Source of the DNA: Lachnospiraceae bacterium
Lineage (GTDB): Bacteria; Bacillota; Clostridia; Lachnospirales; Lachnospiraceae
NCBI GenBank assembly: GCA_015057325.1
Contig: SVEQ01000015.1
Location: forward strand, 1 to 61,644
DNA: 61,644 nucleotides
Direction: 5' to 3'
Positions 1 to 9,600 of the stretch are shown piece after piece (the stretch's first letter is position 1; each line of letters opens with the position of its first letter). The notes beneath the pieces are model-generated. The model saw only the letters and a program-made list of their open reading frames with translations, was not told the origin of the DNA and made no database searches. Made by a program: the position numbers and the translations under genes.

Positions 1-60
1 TAAAAGAATTTCAGGGTTGTTTTGTTGTTTAATTATCATTCAATTTTGTAAGGTTCATTT

Positions 61-148
61 GCTTATAAATCGATGTCCTAAAATTACGCAAAAGCTATAT
101 TTTATAAGCGTTTGCGGTTATTCTCTGAAGTGTTCTTCAGCACCGCAA
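61..148. other. Two adjacent inverted repeats
   Basis: GCTTATAAA (61-69) is the exact reverse complement of TTTATAAGC (101-109), with a 31-nt loop. Immediately after it, TTGCGGT (112-118) pairs with ACCGCAA (142-148) and encloses a second perfect stem, CTGAAG (125-130) with CTTCAG (135-140). This could be a structured untranslated region of a gene outside the window, or an accidental AT-rich fold. The strand cannot be decided. Confidence 0.35.
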
Positions 149-266
149 CGAAACATATATTACCACAGCCAAATACCAAAGTCAACACTTTTTTTCATTT
201 TTTTCTAAAATATTTTTTTGCTTGATTTTTTTCGATTATAAATCCCCAAAAAACAACGTATTTTCA

Positions 267-301
267 GCAAAAAACAGCCACGAGAATTTCTCTCGTGGCT
301 G
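267..301 (-). terminator. Rho-independent terminator of the MCP gene
   Basis: A perfect 11-bp stem, CAGCCACGAGA (275-285) with TCTCGTGGCTG (291-301), has a 5-nt loop. Read on the minus strand it is followed by TTTTTT (269-274). It lies 25 nt past the stop of the chemotaxis reading frame. Confidence 0.85.
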
Positions 302-326
302 TGAAAATATTCTTATTATATTATTT

Positions 327-2027
327 TTACTTAAAATGAGATACTGAATCTTCAAGGTTATGAGAAAGTTTATTCATGTTTGCCATTCTTTCAACGATAT
401 CGTTCATACTCTGTGCGATATTCTCTACAGAAGCATTAACTTCCTCATTATTAGCAGCATTCTCTTCACTAATTGCAGAAAGATCAGTGATATGGCTAAT
501 CAACACTTCCTTAATTGAATTAAGGTCTGTTGTCTTTTCGCTGATTACACCAATTTCAGCTACACTCTCATTAATTGCTTCATTTAACTGATCAAAACGT
601 TCCTGAGTTTCCTTAATTACGTTCTGTTCATCTTCAATTGTATGCTTAATCTTATCCGCAAGTTCAACAGATGCACTTGAGTTTCTAAGAATCTCAGCAG
701 CGATATCCCTGATAGCAGCTGCGCTCTCATTACTCTGCTCTGAAAGATTTGAAATATTATCAGCAACGACAGCGAATCCACGACCTGCCTCACCGGCTCT
801 TGCAGCTTCGATTGTTGCATTAAGTGCAAGCAAATTGGTCTAACTTGCAATCTCTATAATAAGATCGATAGCATTATTAATCTTACCTATTGAATCATTT
901 GTAAGGAGTATCTGCTGGTTAATCTTATCAACAGCAGCAACTGTACTCTCACTACTCTTCATAACTTCTGCCATATGGTTGGCAGCATCAAGACTTACCT
1001 GATTCATTCTGTCAGCATTACTATTGAGACCTTCGACATTCTCTTCAATCTCAGTAACCTTATCACCCATCTCAGTCATCTGTTCGTTGATGTCATTAAC
1101 ATTCTCAGCCATGCTTGTTGCACCCATTGAAAGTTCACCAACAGCTGATGTAATCTGATTGGTAGAATCTGCGCTTTGCTCTGACATCTTCTCAACATAC
1201 TCAACATCACCTAAAATGTTGTCGGCTTCGCTACGAATATCACCAACCATGACACCAAGATTATCCTGCATGCTCTTAAGGCTTGCAATCATATTAATAT
1301 TCTCGGTAATAATACTCTTTGCAGTTATTTCTGAAGATAAATCTCCACCTGCAACTACAGCTAATGCATCAGCAAGTTCTACCAACGGTTTCTTAACAAC
1401 ACCGGCTACAACAGAAATGATAGTTGCAAATATAACCACAAATACCAGGCAAACTACAATCATAGCAGTAACTGCACTTGAACTTGCTTTCTTAACATTC
1501 GCATCGGACTCTCCGGCAAATGTCATACCTACGATATTACCATCCGGATCTTTGAGCGGTAAGTAATCAACATAATATGGAATGCCATTAATCTCCACAC
1601 CATCATTCTGGAAATGCTGTCCACCCTTAAGACATGAACTAATAACACCTTCAGAAGCCTGAGTCCCCTCAATTCTCTTACCCGACTTATCTTTGAGTGA
1701 AGTAAGAGCACGAGTATCTCCAATAAATATTGTAAACTCTACATGATTCTCTTTAAAACTATCAACAAACGAATAATCCTTATTCTCGCCTGTAAATGCT
1801 TCCTCGCCTTCCTCTGCATACCAATCTGTCACGTACGCATTAAATGACTTATTAGCAACCGCCAGTTTTCCAACTGTATCTTCAGAAACCGACCCCCTAA
1901 TCTTAGATCCGGCAATTATAACCAATAATATGCTGGTTACCACAAGCGGAATCATTCCAAACAAGATAAGCATTTTCATCATGGTGAAGCCTCCACGCTT
2001 CGCACCCTGTGTATTCATTTCTCCCAT
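327..2027 (-). pseudogene. Methyl-accepting chemotaxis protein interrupted by an in-frame TAG
   Basis: Membrane chemoreceptor that would signal to CheA/CheW. From the ATG at 2027 (GGAGGG seven bases upstream) the frame gives a short cytoplasmic start, a membrane segment, a single Cache-like extracellular sensor domain, a second membrane segment (about residue 190), a HAMP linker, and the coiled-coil signalling domain. At codon 396 (840-842) the frame meets TAG, exactly where the family has Gln in the conserved IASQTNLLALN hairpin tip. The same frame then continues for 170 codons through [16 protein letters not shown]-type sequence to a proper stop at 327. A single CAG-to-TAG change explains this. 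No ribosome binding site restarts the distal part. The truncated product lacks the CheA/CheW-binding tip, so it should not signal. A sequencing error or nonsense suppression cannot be excluded; TAG is used as an ordinary stop elsewhere in the window. Confidence 0.85.
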
Positions 2028-2091
2028 AATATATTTCCCTCCTGCAAAAAAAATAAGTGTTGTACGCATTTCTGTGCATCACACTGCATAC

Positions 2092-2120
2092 AGTATAACT
2101 AAATTCTCGTAAAAAAACAA
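2092..2120 (-). promoter_or_regulatory. Predicted sigma-A promoter of the MCP gene
   Basis: On the minus strand TTGTTT (2115-2120) and TATACT (2092-2097) are separated by 17 bp, about 65 bp upstream of the chosen ATG. No sigma-28 (TAAA...GCCGATAA) motif was seen. Confidence 0.4.
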
Positions 2121-2190
2121 GAGAAAAATAGGATTTTGTATATTTTTCTGCTCTTTTTTCGTCATTTTGCACAATCAGAATTGTGAAATA

Positions 2191-3546
2191 TTAAATCAAA
2201 TATTTTATTGCCTCATTAACATTGGCTACGCCTAATAAATTCATGCCTTTCGGAGCATCTATTCCTTCAATATTGGACTTTGGCATAATACATGTTTTAA
2301 AGCCCATTTTGGAAGCCTCTTTAACACGTTGTGCGGCCATTGATACTCCCCTTACCTCTCCGGATAATCCGACTTCGCCAAAAATTATTGTATGAGGATC
2401 GATAGGAATATTTTTAAAGCTGGAAACTATGGCCATAACAATACCTAAATCAATTGCAGGCTCGTTTAGCTTGATTCCACCGGCAAGATTGACATATGCA
2501 TCACTTCCCGAAAGCATAAGTCCTGCTCTCTTTTCAAGAACCGCCATGAGCATGTTAACACGGTTATAATCAATTCCGACAGAAGTTCTTCTTGGAAGAT
2601 TAAAACTTGTTCCTGATACAAGTGCCTGAATCTCAATGAGTATAGGTCTTGTTCCTTCCATTGAGCAAACAACTACCGAACCTGACGCATCTAACGGTCT
2701 TCCTGAAAGCATTACTTCAGAAGGATTGTCAACCTCATAAAGTCCTGTGTCTTTCATTTCAAAAACACCGATTTCGTTAGTCGAACCAAAACGATTCTTC
2801 ACGCCACGAAGTATTCGAAATTGTGCGTTCTTATCACCTTCAAAGTACAGCACGGTATCAACCATATGCTCTAACGTTCTAGGACCTGCTACAGTTCCTT
2901 CCTTAGTGACGTGACCAACTATGAAAATAGCAATGTTCATTTGCTTGGCAACTCTCATAAGTTGTCCCGTCACTTCACGAACCTGTGAAACACTTCCAGC
3001 AGTACTTCCAACACTGTCGACAAACATAGTTTGAATCGAATCGATAATAACAATTTCAGGATTCGTCTTTGAAATTGCTTCCACAACCAAATCAAGATCT
3101 GTTTCAGACAAAACCAGCATATCTTTTTCAAATCCGCCAAGTCTATCCGCGCGAAGCTTTATCTGATTAAGCGACTCCTCACCCGAAACATATAAAGTCT
3201 TCACTCCTTCTGCAGTTAGATTTCTGCAAACTTGAAGAAGAATCGTGGATTTTCCTATTCCGGGATCACCGCCAACCAGTGTGAGCGATCCACGGACTAT
3301 TCCTCCACCCATTACCCTGTCTAATTCTTTCATACCTGTACCAATTCGTGCGTCATCCGTGGCAGTTACTGCTAAAATACTTGTAGGCGCCTTAGCTTCC
3401 TTCTTACTCGAAGAACGCTGAGCGCCTACAACTACTTTTTCTTCCACGAAAGAATTCCAACTCTTGCAACCCGGACACTGTCCAAGCCACTTAGCTGATT
3501 CATGACCACACTCCTGGCAAAAAAATATCTGCTTTGCTTTTGCCAT
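2191..3546 (-). CDS. radA: DNA repair protein RadA
   Basis: RadA is a RecA-related ATPase that drives branch migration and processes recombination intermediates in the cytoplasm. The 451-residue product has every family hallmark: an N-terminal C4 zinc finger (Cys 10, 13, 24, 27), Walker A GGDPGIGKST (residues 92-101), the RadA signature KNRFG in GVKNRFGSTNEIGVF, and a C-terminal Lon-protease-like domain ending with a conserved GLSGEVRGV stretch. Length is normal for the family. It starts 17 nt after the stop of the small upstream gene and the two are probably co-transcribed. In many Firmicutes radA lies close to clpC, as here, although the usual ctsR-mcsA-mcsB genes are missing from this locus. 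Confidence 0.97.
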   Translation of the reverse strand: MAKAKQIFFCQECGHESAKWLGQCPGCKSWNSFVEEKVVVGAQRSSSKKEAKAPTSILAVTATDDARIGTGMKELDRVMGGGIVRGSLTLVGGDPGIGKSTILLQVCRNLTAEGVKTLYVSGEESLNQIKLRADRLGGFEKDMLVLSETDLDLVVEAISKTNPEIVIIDSIQTMFVDSVGSTAGSVSQVREVTGQLMRVAKQMNIAIFIVGHVTKEGTVAGPRTLEHMVDTVLYFEGDKNAQFRILRGVKNRFGSTNEIGVFEMKDTGLYEVDNPSEVMLSGRPLDASGSVVVCSMEGTRPILIEIQALVSGTSFNLPRRTSVGIDYNRVNMLMAVLEKRAGLMLSGSDAYVNLAGGIKLNEPAIDLGIVMAIVSSFKNIPIDPHTIIFGEVGLSGEVRGVSMAAQRVKEASKMGFKTCIMPKSNIEGIDAPKGMNLLGVANVNEAIKYLI

Positions 3547-3563
3547 AAATGTTTCCTTTCGAA

Positions 3564-3974
3564 TTATAATTTCTCAACTTTTATTTCAGATACCTGACCC
3601 GGATTAAGCTCAACACTAAGATTAAGCTTACCACCGAGATTAGTTTTAACAGATCCTGCACTGTTTCCGTCTATTACCGTAACATACTCCTGTCCGGCTT
3701 CTAACTCAAGTGTAATCTGTGAATCCTCAAGTCCTTCAACCTTGAACTCAACTTTGCTGTCATCAGCCTTAAAATCATGTACGGCTGTTCCAGGAACTGA
3801 CTCATAAACGAAAGAACCGTTACGCTCTAACTTGGTAATCTCTTTGAATGTCTTAATCTTATACTTATCACCTTTGTAATCGAATCCGTCCATTTTGGTC
3901 TTCGAATCCAATTCAAAATTACCAAAACAAAGTGCCCCATTCTCCTCTTTTATCAGTTCGCTTACTACTGCCAT
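3564..3974 (-). CDS. Conserved 136-residue protein of unknown function
   Basis: Small, acidic, predicted cytoplasmic protein with no signal peptide or membrane segment. The sequence is rich in beta-prone strands and Lys/Glu. It resembles a Lachnospiraceae family that automatic pipelines sometimes label endosialidase; I see nothing in the sequence that supports an enzyme activity. The start is backed by a GGGAGG eight bases upstream of ATG. It lies between clpC and radA, with only 17 nt to radA, so a shared transcript is likely. The function is unknown. Confidence 0.8.
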   Translation of the reverse strand: MAVVSELIKEENGALCFGNFELDSKTKMDGFDYKGDKYKIKTFKEITKLERNGSFVYESVPGTAVHDFKADDSKVEFKVEGLEDSQITLELEAGQEYVTVIDGNSAGSVKTNLGGKLNLSVELNPGQVSEIKVEKL

Positions 3975-4116
3975 CTTATTATCCTCCCGTAATTGTTCTT
4001 ATTGCACCGGTAAACCACAGTCTTACATAAACATTCTTCTTATGAGACTGTAATAAATTATACATTCAGTATACAATATCACCGATGATATTTCCAGTTA
4101 ATTTTTTGTGAATAAA

Positions 4117-6570
4117 TTATTCCAACACCTTAAACTTCGCACCCGATTTGACAACGGATATGCGTACCTTATCGCCCGCTTTGATTCTTCCCGAAAGAAT
4201 CTCTTCCGCCATCTTATCTTCTATTTCATTCTGTATCGCACGCTTCAATGGTCTTGCACCGTACTTCTTATCATAACCTTTTTCAAAAATGTATTTCTTC
4301 AAAGGTTCGCCATATCGAAGTTCGATATCCATTTGCTTTTTAACTCTATCAGAGAATTGTGCAAGCAAAAGATTAGCAATCTGTTTAACCTCATCTTCAG
4401 TAAGTGCATGGAATACTATTGTATCATCGATTCTGTTAAGGAATTCAGGCTTAAAGAGACGTTTAACCTCATCCATAACACCACTCTTCATTGTCTCATG
4501 CTCTTTTTCTTCAGATGTGTCTGTTGCAAAACCTAGAGTCTTCGGTTCTATAATCCTTGATGCTCCGGCATTACTTGTCATTATAATAATGGTATTTTTA
4601 AAATCTACCTTGCGCCCCTGTGCATCGGTTATATGTCCGTCATCCAACACCTGCAATAGTACATTAAATATGTCCGCGTGTGCCTTCTCTATTTCATCAA
4701 AGAGAATAACCGAATATGGATTCTTTCTAACCTGCTCACTTAACTGTCCGCCTTCTTCAAAACCAACATATCCCGGAGGCGAGCCAATCATTTTTGACAC
4801 ACTGTGCTGCTCCATATACTCAGACATATCCACTCGGATAAGATTCTTCTCATCTCCAAACACTGCTTCAGCCAAAGCCTTGGAAAGCTCTGTCTTACCG
4901 ACACCGGTAGGCCCTAAGAACAAAAATGAACCAATTGGACGTTTTGGATCCTTAAGTCCTACTCGGCCTCGCTTAATAGCCTTGGCAACTGCTTCTACCG
5001 CCTCATTCTGTCCGATTACACGTTTGTGCAATTCATCCTCAAGTCGGAGTAGTCTCTTGCTTTCCTCTTCTTTGAGTCTGCTTACAGGAATCTTAGTCCA
5101 TTCAGAAACTACCAACGCTATATCCTCGTCATTTAATACTAAATCAGATTGGCGAAGAGAACTCTCATGTTTCTTCTTAAGTTTTTCCTGCTTCTCTTCC
5201 ATAAGTTTGATTGCAAGTTTTGTCGAATGCGCAGTCTCTAAATCATTTGACATAAACGCCTGGTCAAGCTCGTCATTTAATATTGCGAGCTGTTGCGAAA
5301 CTTCTTTCATCTGCGGTGATATTCCGTACACCGAAAGCCTCTTCTTAGCAGAAGCTTCGTCCATAAGGTCTATCGCCTTATCAGGAAGAAATCTGTCATT
5401 AAGATATCGGGTTGATAACTCAACACACGCCTTAAGCGCATCATCACCTATACTTATTCCATGATGATACTCATATCTGGGTCTTAAGCCTTTTAATATA
5501 TCAAGTGCTTCCTCAGCAGTCGGTTCATGTACCTTGACCGGCTGGAATCGACGTTCTAAGGCTGCATCTTTTTCTACATATTTTCTGTACTCGGCGGTTG
5601 TTGTCGCACCTATCATTTGAATCTCGCCGCGAGAAAGTGCGGGTTTTAGAATATTAGAAGCATCTATTGCCCCCTCTGCACCACCTGCGCCTATAATTGT
5701 ATGAAGCTCGTCAACAAATAGTATTACATTGCCGGCCTGAGTAACTTCTGCAATAAGTTTTTTGATACGCTCCTCAAACTCACCACGATACTTTGAGCCC
5801 GCAACCATTCCAGACATATCAAGTGAAAGAAGTCTTTTCTCCTTGACCGTTTCAGGCACATCACCTTCAATAATCAATTGTGCAAGTCCCTCAACTATAG
5901 CAGTCTTACCTACTCCGGGTTCTCCCACCAAGCAAGGATTATTCTTCATTCTTCTGCTTAATATCTGAATAACTCGTGCTATTTCATCAGTCCTGCCAAC
6001 AACAGGATCAAGTTTGCCTTCTTTTGCAAGTTTGGTAAAATCTCTCGAATACTGGTCAAGTGTAGGTGTTGATGACTTACCCTTTTTTTCTTTTGATTTG
6101 AGTTTGTTAAGTTCTGTCTTGGCAATCGAAGGAGAAATTCCCATTGCTTCAAGGATATCTCCGTAAAGTTTCGTAACCGATATATTCATTGCCGTTAGCA
6201 ATCTAAATGCAATGCTGTCCGGATGTTTAATAATAGCTGTCAAAAGATGCTCTGTTCCCACCTCGTCAGCTTTGTATTTTTTCGCCTCCAAAGAAGCAAC
6301 ATCCAATATATCCTGACATCTTTTGGAAAATTCAGCTCTGCTTGCAACTGCAACGTTGGTGTGTTCCATCATAAGTTGGCTTGTAAGAGACTCAAGTCGG
6401 CCCTCATCTACGCCATTCTTAATAAGAACCGCATATGCAATTCCAGTCCTTTCTTTAACCAGACCAAGAAGCAGATGTTCACTGCCAACATATTCCTGTT
6501 TCATCTGTAGTGCAATTTTTTTTGCAAATTTTAAAGCACTCTTGGCACTCTTGGTATAATTCTGACTCAT
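4117..6570 (-). CDS. clpC: ATP-dependent Clp protease ATP-binding subunit ClpC
   Basis: AAA+ unfoldase that feeds substrates to the ClpP peptidase. The 817-residue protein has the double Clp_N repeat (1-145), a first ATPase domain with GEPGVGKT and FVDELH, a middle region with a short UVR-like coiled coil (around [15 protein letters not shown]), and a second ATPase domain with GPTGVGKT, the IGSPPGYVG pore-loop region and LNRIDD. These features separate ClpC from ClpB, which has a longer middle domain, and from ClpA. In Bacillus clpC sits with ctsR, mcsA and mcsB; here it follows purD by 37 nt and none of those partners is present, so regulation may differ. No strong terminator is visible after the stop. 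Confidence 0.96.
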   Translation of the reverse strand: MSQNYTKSAKSALKFAKKIALQMKQEYVGSEHLLLGLVKERTGIAYAVLIKNGVDEGRLESLTSQLMMEHTNVAVASRAEFSKRCQDILDVASLEAKKYKADEVGTEHLLTAIIKHPDSIAFRLLTAMNISVTKLYGDILEAMGISPSIAKTELNKLKSKEKKGKSSTPTLDQYSRDFTKLAKEGKLDPVVGRTDEIARVIQILSRRMKNNPCLVGEPGVGKTAIVEGLAQLIIEGDVPETVKEKRLLSLDMSGMVAGSKYRGEFEERIKKLIAEVTQAGNVILFVDELHTIIGAGGAEGAIDASNILKPALSRGEIQMIGATTTAEYRKYVEKDAALERRFQPVKVHEPTAEEALDILKGLRPRYEYHHGISIGDDALKACVELSTRYLNDRFLPDKAIDLMDEASAKKRLSVYGISPQMKEVSQQLAILNDELDQAFMSNDLETAHSTKLAIKLMEEKQEKLKKKHESSLRQSDLVLNDEDIALVVSEWTKIPVSRLKEEESKRLLRLEDELHKRVIGQNEAVEAVAKAIKRGRVGLKDPKRPIGSFLFLGPTGVGKTELSKALAEAVFGDEKNLIRVDMSEYMEQHSVSKMIGSPPGYVGFEEGGQLSEQVRKNPYSVILFDEIEKAHADIFNVLLQVLDDGHITDAQGRKVDFKNTIIIMTSNAGASRIIEPKTLGFATDTSEEKEHETMKSGVMDEVKRLFKPEFLNRIDDTIVFHALTEDEVKQIANLLLAQFSDRVKKQMDIELRYGEPLKKYIFEKGYDKKYGARPLKRAIQNEIEDKMAEEILSGRIKAGDKVRISVVKSGAKFKVLE

Positions 6571-6607
6571 TTCATTCTCCGTTTCGTCTTAAAATATGTC
6601 ACTAATA

Positions 6608-7879
6608 CTATGCCTCATCAATAGCCTTACCAATGTCATTTCTCATATACTTGTTATCAAAATCAATCCACTTGGTAGCTTCATACGCATTGGCTCTTGC
6701 CTCTTTCAAATCTGCGCCCTTAGCTGTTACACCAAGTACACGTCCGCCGTTAGTGACTGTTTTCTGGTCGGCAAACTTAGTTCCGGCATGGAATACATAG
6801 TATCCTTCCTTATCTTCAAATGTTTCCAAGCCCTTAATTTCAAATCCCTTCTCGTAAGATACAGGATATCCATCAGAAGCAAGAACAACACATACTGCTG
6901 CATTATCCTCGAACTGAAGATCTATCTCATCAAGTCTTCCGTCAACGCAAGCTTCCATAACATCAATAATATCATTCTTCATTCTCGGAAGTACTACCTG
7001 TGCTTCAGGATCTCCAAATCTTGCATTAAACTCAAGAACCTTTGGACCTTTATCTGTAAGCATAAGTCCTGTAAAAAGAACACCTACAAAATCTCTGCCT
7101 TCTGCCTTCATTGCTGCCATTGTTTTCTCATAAACTTCCTTCTGACAGAACTTAGCAATTTCTTCTGTATAGAAAGGACTTGGAGAAAATGTTCCCATTC
7201 CACCTGTGTTAAGTCCCTGATCACCATCTTTTGCACGCTTGTGATCCTGTGCTGATGTCATAGTCTTAATTGTTGTACCATCACAAAATGCAAGTACGGA
7301 AACCTCACGTCCTGTCATAAACTCCTCAATTACCATACGATTTCCGGCATCACCAAAATGCTTATCAAGCATTATCTCTTTAACGCCCGCTTTGGCTTCT
7401 TCCAAATCCTTACATATAAGAACTCCCTTACCCAAAGCAAGTCCATCTGCTTTAAGAACAATTGGGAAACTGGCTTTTTCAAGATACGCAAGAGCATCTT
7501 CTGCATTATCAAAATTCTCATAAGCAGCTGTAGGAATATCATACTTCTTCATAAGATCCTTTGAAAAGGCCTTTGAGCCTTCTATAATTGCTGCATTAGC
7601 ACGAGGTCCAAACACTTTGATTCCCGCTGCTTCGAAAGCATCTACACAACCGGCAACCAAAGGATCATCAGGTCCAACTATAACAAAATCCACATCATTG
7701 TTTTTGGCAAAGTCCACCTGCATATCAAAATCCATAACAGGAATATTAACGCACTCTGCTAGATCAGCAATTCCGGCATTACCCGGCGCACAATAAATCT
7801 TATCTACTCTCTTACTCTTTGCTACACATGTTGCAATTGCGTGCTCTCTTCCGCCACTTCCTATTATAAGTACATTCAT
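6608..7879 (-). CDS. purD: Phosphoribosylamine-glycine ligase (GAR synthetase)
   Basis: Catalyses the ATP-dependent joining of phosphoribosylamine and glycine, the second step of de novo purine synthesis. The 423-residue product is full length for PurD. It starts with MNVLIIGSGGREHAI, typical of the N-terminal domain, and carries an ATP-grasp core (KADGLALGKGV, EEFMTGREVSVLAFCDG) and the conserved NTGGMG and EFNARFGDPE segments. An AGGAGG lies ahead of the start. It follows purN by 25 nt in the purM-purN-purD order and is followed 37 nt later by clpC. Confidence 0.97.
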   Translation of the reverse strand: MNVLIIGSGGREHAIATCVAKSKRVDKIYCAPGNAGIADLAECVNIPVMDFDMQVDFAKNNDVDFVIVGPDDPLVAGCVDAFEAAGIKVFGPRANAAIIEGSKAFSKDLMKKYDIPTAAYENFDNAEDALAYLEKASFPIVLKADGLALGKGVLICKDLEEAKAGVKEIMLDKHFGDAGNRMVIEEFMTGREVSVLAFCDGTTIKTMTSAQDHKRAKDGDQGLNTGGMGTFSPSPFYTEEIAKFCQKEVYEKTMAAMKAEGRDFVGVLFTGLMLTDKGPKVLEFNARFGDPEAQVVLPRMKNDIIDVMEACVDGRLDEIDLQFEDNAAVCVVLASDGYPVSYEKGFEIKGLETFEDKEGYYVFHAGTKFADQKTVTNGGRVLGVTAKGADLKEARANAYEATKWIDFDNKYMRNDIGKAIDEA

Positions 7880-7904
7880 GTTTGTATATCCTCCTTAAAA
7901 TTCA

Positions 7905-8531
7905 CTAATCGGTAATTATAGTACGTCCATCCCGTACAGAAACCTTTCCGTTTGCAATAAGATCAATCGCTTCCGGAAGTAACTTCCATTCAGCCTGCTC
8001 CATAACTCGACGCTGCAAAATCTCCGGTGTGTCACCATTTTCTACAGCAACCGCTTTCTGTAAAATGATTGGTCCCGTATCGGTTCCTTTGTCAACAAAA
8101 TGAACCGTCGCACCAACAACCTTAACTCCTCTGGCAAGTGCTGCTTCATGAACTTTAAGTCCATAAAAGCCCGTACCGCAAAATGAAGGTATAAGCGACG
8201 GGTGTATATTGATTATTCTGTTTTCGTATTTGTCGATAAGTTCAGGTGGAATCACTACCAGATAACCTGCAAGAACTATAAGATCAACATTTAATGAATC
8301 AAGTGTATCAATTAAAGCCTTGTGAAAATCTTCTCTCTTATCAAAATCCTTAGGCGATACAACAATATCCTTAATTCCGGCTTTCTTTGCACGTTCCAAT
8401 GCATACACACCGTAGTTGTTACTTATTACAGCAACCAATTCAGTATTTGAGATTTTTCCTTCCGCAACCGAATCAATGATTGCCTGAAGATTTGTACCAC
8501 CGCCTGATACCAAAACCGCAACTCTTAACAT
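7905..8531 (-). CDS. purN: Phosphoribosylglycinamide formyltransferase
   Basis: Transfers a formyl group from 10-formyltetrahydrofolate to GAR, the third purine step. The 208-residue protein has the PurN N-terminal signature VLVSGGGTNLQAIID and the catalytic region with Asn-His-Asp: INIHPSLIPSF followed by GATVHFVDKGTDTGPII. Length is normal. It sits between purM (24 nt upstream) and purD (25 nt downstream) and is surely co-transcribed with them. Its ribosome binding site is weaker than those of its neighbours (GAGAAAGGC region). Confidence 0.96.
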   Translation of the reverse strand: MLRVAVLVSGGGTNLQAIIDSVAEGKISNTELVAVISNNYGVYALERAKKAGIKDIVVSPKDFDKREDFHKALIDTLDSLNVDLIVLAGYLVVIPPELIDKYENRIINIHPSLIPSFCGTGFYGLKVHEAALARGVKVVGATVHFVDKGTDTGPIILQKAVAVENGDTPEILQRRVMEQAEWKLLPEAIDLIANGKVSVRDGRTIITD

Positions 8532-8555
8532 AACTCTTGCCTTTCTCTATTGCCT

Positions 8556-9584
8556 TTATACTATCTTAACGCCCTTTTCTCCTGCTTCAACCGTTCCAAG
8601 CTTCCAAGCCTTATCACCGGCAGCGTTAATTGCATCGATTGTCTTGTCTGCATCTGCAGAATCTATAGCAAGAACCATACCAACACCCATATTGTAAGTG
8701 TTGTACATCATCTGCTCATCAATATCACCTGTTTTGGCAAGAAGCTTAAAAATAGCAGGGACTTCATAAGAGTTCTTCTCTACTACTGCGCATACTCCAT
8801 CAGGAAGCATTCTCGGAATATTCTCATAGAATCCTCCACCCGTGATATGTGAGCAGCCCTTTACTTTGATTCCGGCATTCTTAACACTCTTTAATGCCTT
8901 AACGTATATTCTTGTCGGAGTAATAAGTGACTCACCAAGTGTCATACCAAGTTCATCATAATAAGTCTCAAGGGACTCCTTTGTCATTTCAAATACCTTT
9001 CTAACAAGAGAAAAGCCATTCGAATGAACACCTGAAGACGCAATACCTATAAGGGTATCACCTGGCTTGATATTCTCTCCGGTAATAAGATCTTTTCTGT
9101 CACAAACTCCTACTGCAAATCCTGCAAGGTCATACTCGTCAACAGGCATAAGATCAGGATGCTCTGCTGTCTCGCCACCGATAAGTGCTGCGTCTGACTG
9201 CTTACAACCCTCTGCTACACCTTTGACAATAGTAGCAATTTTTTCAGGATAATTCTTTCCGCATGCAATATAGTCAAGGAAGAATAATGGTTCACCTCCG
9301 GCACATGCAATATCATTGACACACATTGCAACTGCATCAATACCTATTGTGTCATGCTTGTCCATAATAAACGCAAGCTTAACCTTGGTACCACATCCGT
9401 CTGTTCCCGAAAGCAGAACAGGATCTTCCATCTCCTTAATTTTCTTAAGGGAAAATGCTCCCGAAAATCCGCCAAGTCCTCCAAGCACCTCAGGACGCAT
9501 TGTCTCTTTAACGTATCCTTTCATAAGCTCAACTGACTTGTAGCCTGCCTCAATATCAACTCCGGCTTTCTTGTAATCCATCAT
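8556..9584 (-). CDS. purM: Phosphoribosylformylglycinamidine cyclo-ligase (AIR synthetase)
   Basis: Closes the imidazole ring of AIR using ATP, the fifth purine step. The 342-residue product opens with the YKKAGVDIEAG motif of PurM, followed by the glycine-rich GGFSGAF segment, LLSGTDGCGTKVKLAF and DCRKDLI-like AIRS-fold elements, and a C-terminal ITGGGFYENIPRMLP motif. Length is typical. The start has GGAGG five bases upstream; two ATGs are adjacent. The gene follows the GGDEF/EAL gene by only 16 nt, so purine synthesis and that c-di-GMP enzyme may share a transcript. No purine riboswitch was seen upstream. Confidence 0.97.
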   Translation of the reverse strand: MMDYKKAGVDIEAGYKSVELMKGYVKETMRPEVLGGLGGFSGAFSLKKIKEMEDPVLLSGTDGCGTKVKLAFIMDKHDTIGIDAVAMCVNDIACAGGEPLFFLDYIACGKNYPEKIATIVKGVAEGCKQSDAALIGGETAEHPDLMPVDEYDLAGFAVGVCDRKDLITGENIKPGDTLIGIASSGVHSNGFSLVRKVFEMTKESLETYYDELGMTLGESLITPTRIYVKALKSVKNAGIKVKGCSHITGGGFYENIPRMLPDGVCAVVEKNSYEVPAIFKLLAKTGDIDEQMMYNTYNMGVGMVLAIDSADADKTIDAINAAGDKAWKLGTVEAGEKGVKIV

Positions 9585-9600
9585 TTTTTCCTCCTAGTTA

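Larger units (their letters stand above)
1..326. other. Intergenic region, no gene supported
   Basis: I see no convincing gene here. A 63-codon open frame on the plus strand (17-208) has no ribosome binding site and low-complexity composition. The region is very AT-rich. It contains two adjacent inverted repeats (61-148), several T runs (190-235), and the transcription terminator of the leftward chemotaxis gene (275-301). Confidence 0.6.

Noticed and set aside
840-842. TAG read as an amino acid (recoding) in the chemoreceptor gene
   Set aside because: TAG ends other genes here (for example the phosphoesterase gene at 39489-39491) and no suppressor tRNA or recoding element is visible.
2169-2184. 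CACAAT-CAGA-ATTGTG inverted repeat as the radA terminator
   Set aside because: The stem is short and AT-rich, and the minus-strand 3' side has A rather than T runs. It might be an operator, but evidence is too thin.
3999-4060. Long inverted repeat ACAGTCT...AGACTGT after clpC as a terminator
   Set aside because: The stem is interrupted and is not followed by a T run on the minus strand.
4289-5464. 391-codon plus-strand open frame opposite clpC
   Set aside because: Serine-rich antisense shadow of a clearly conserved gene, with no ribosome binding site.
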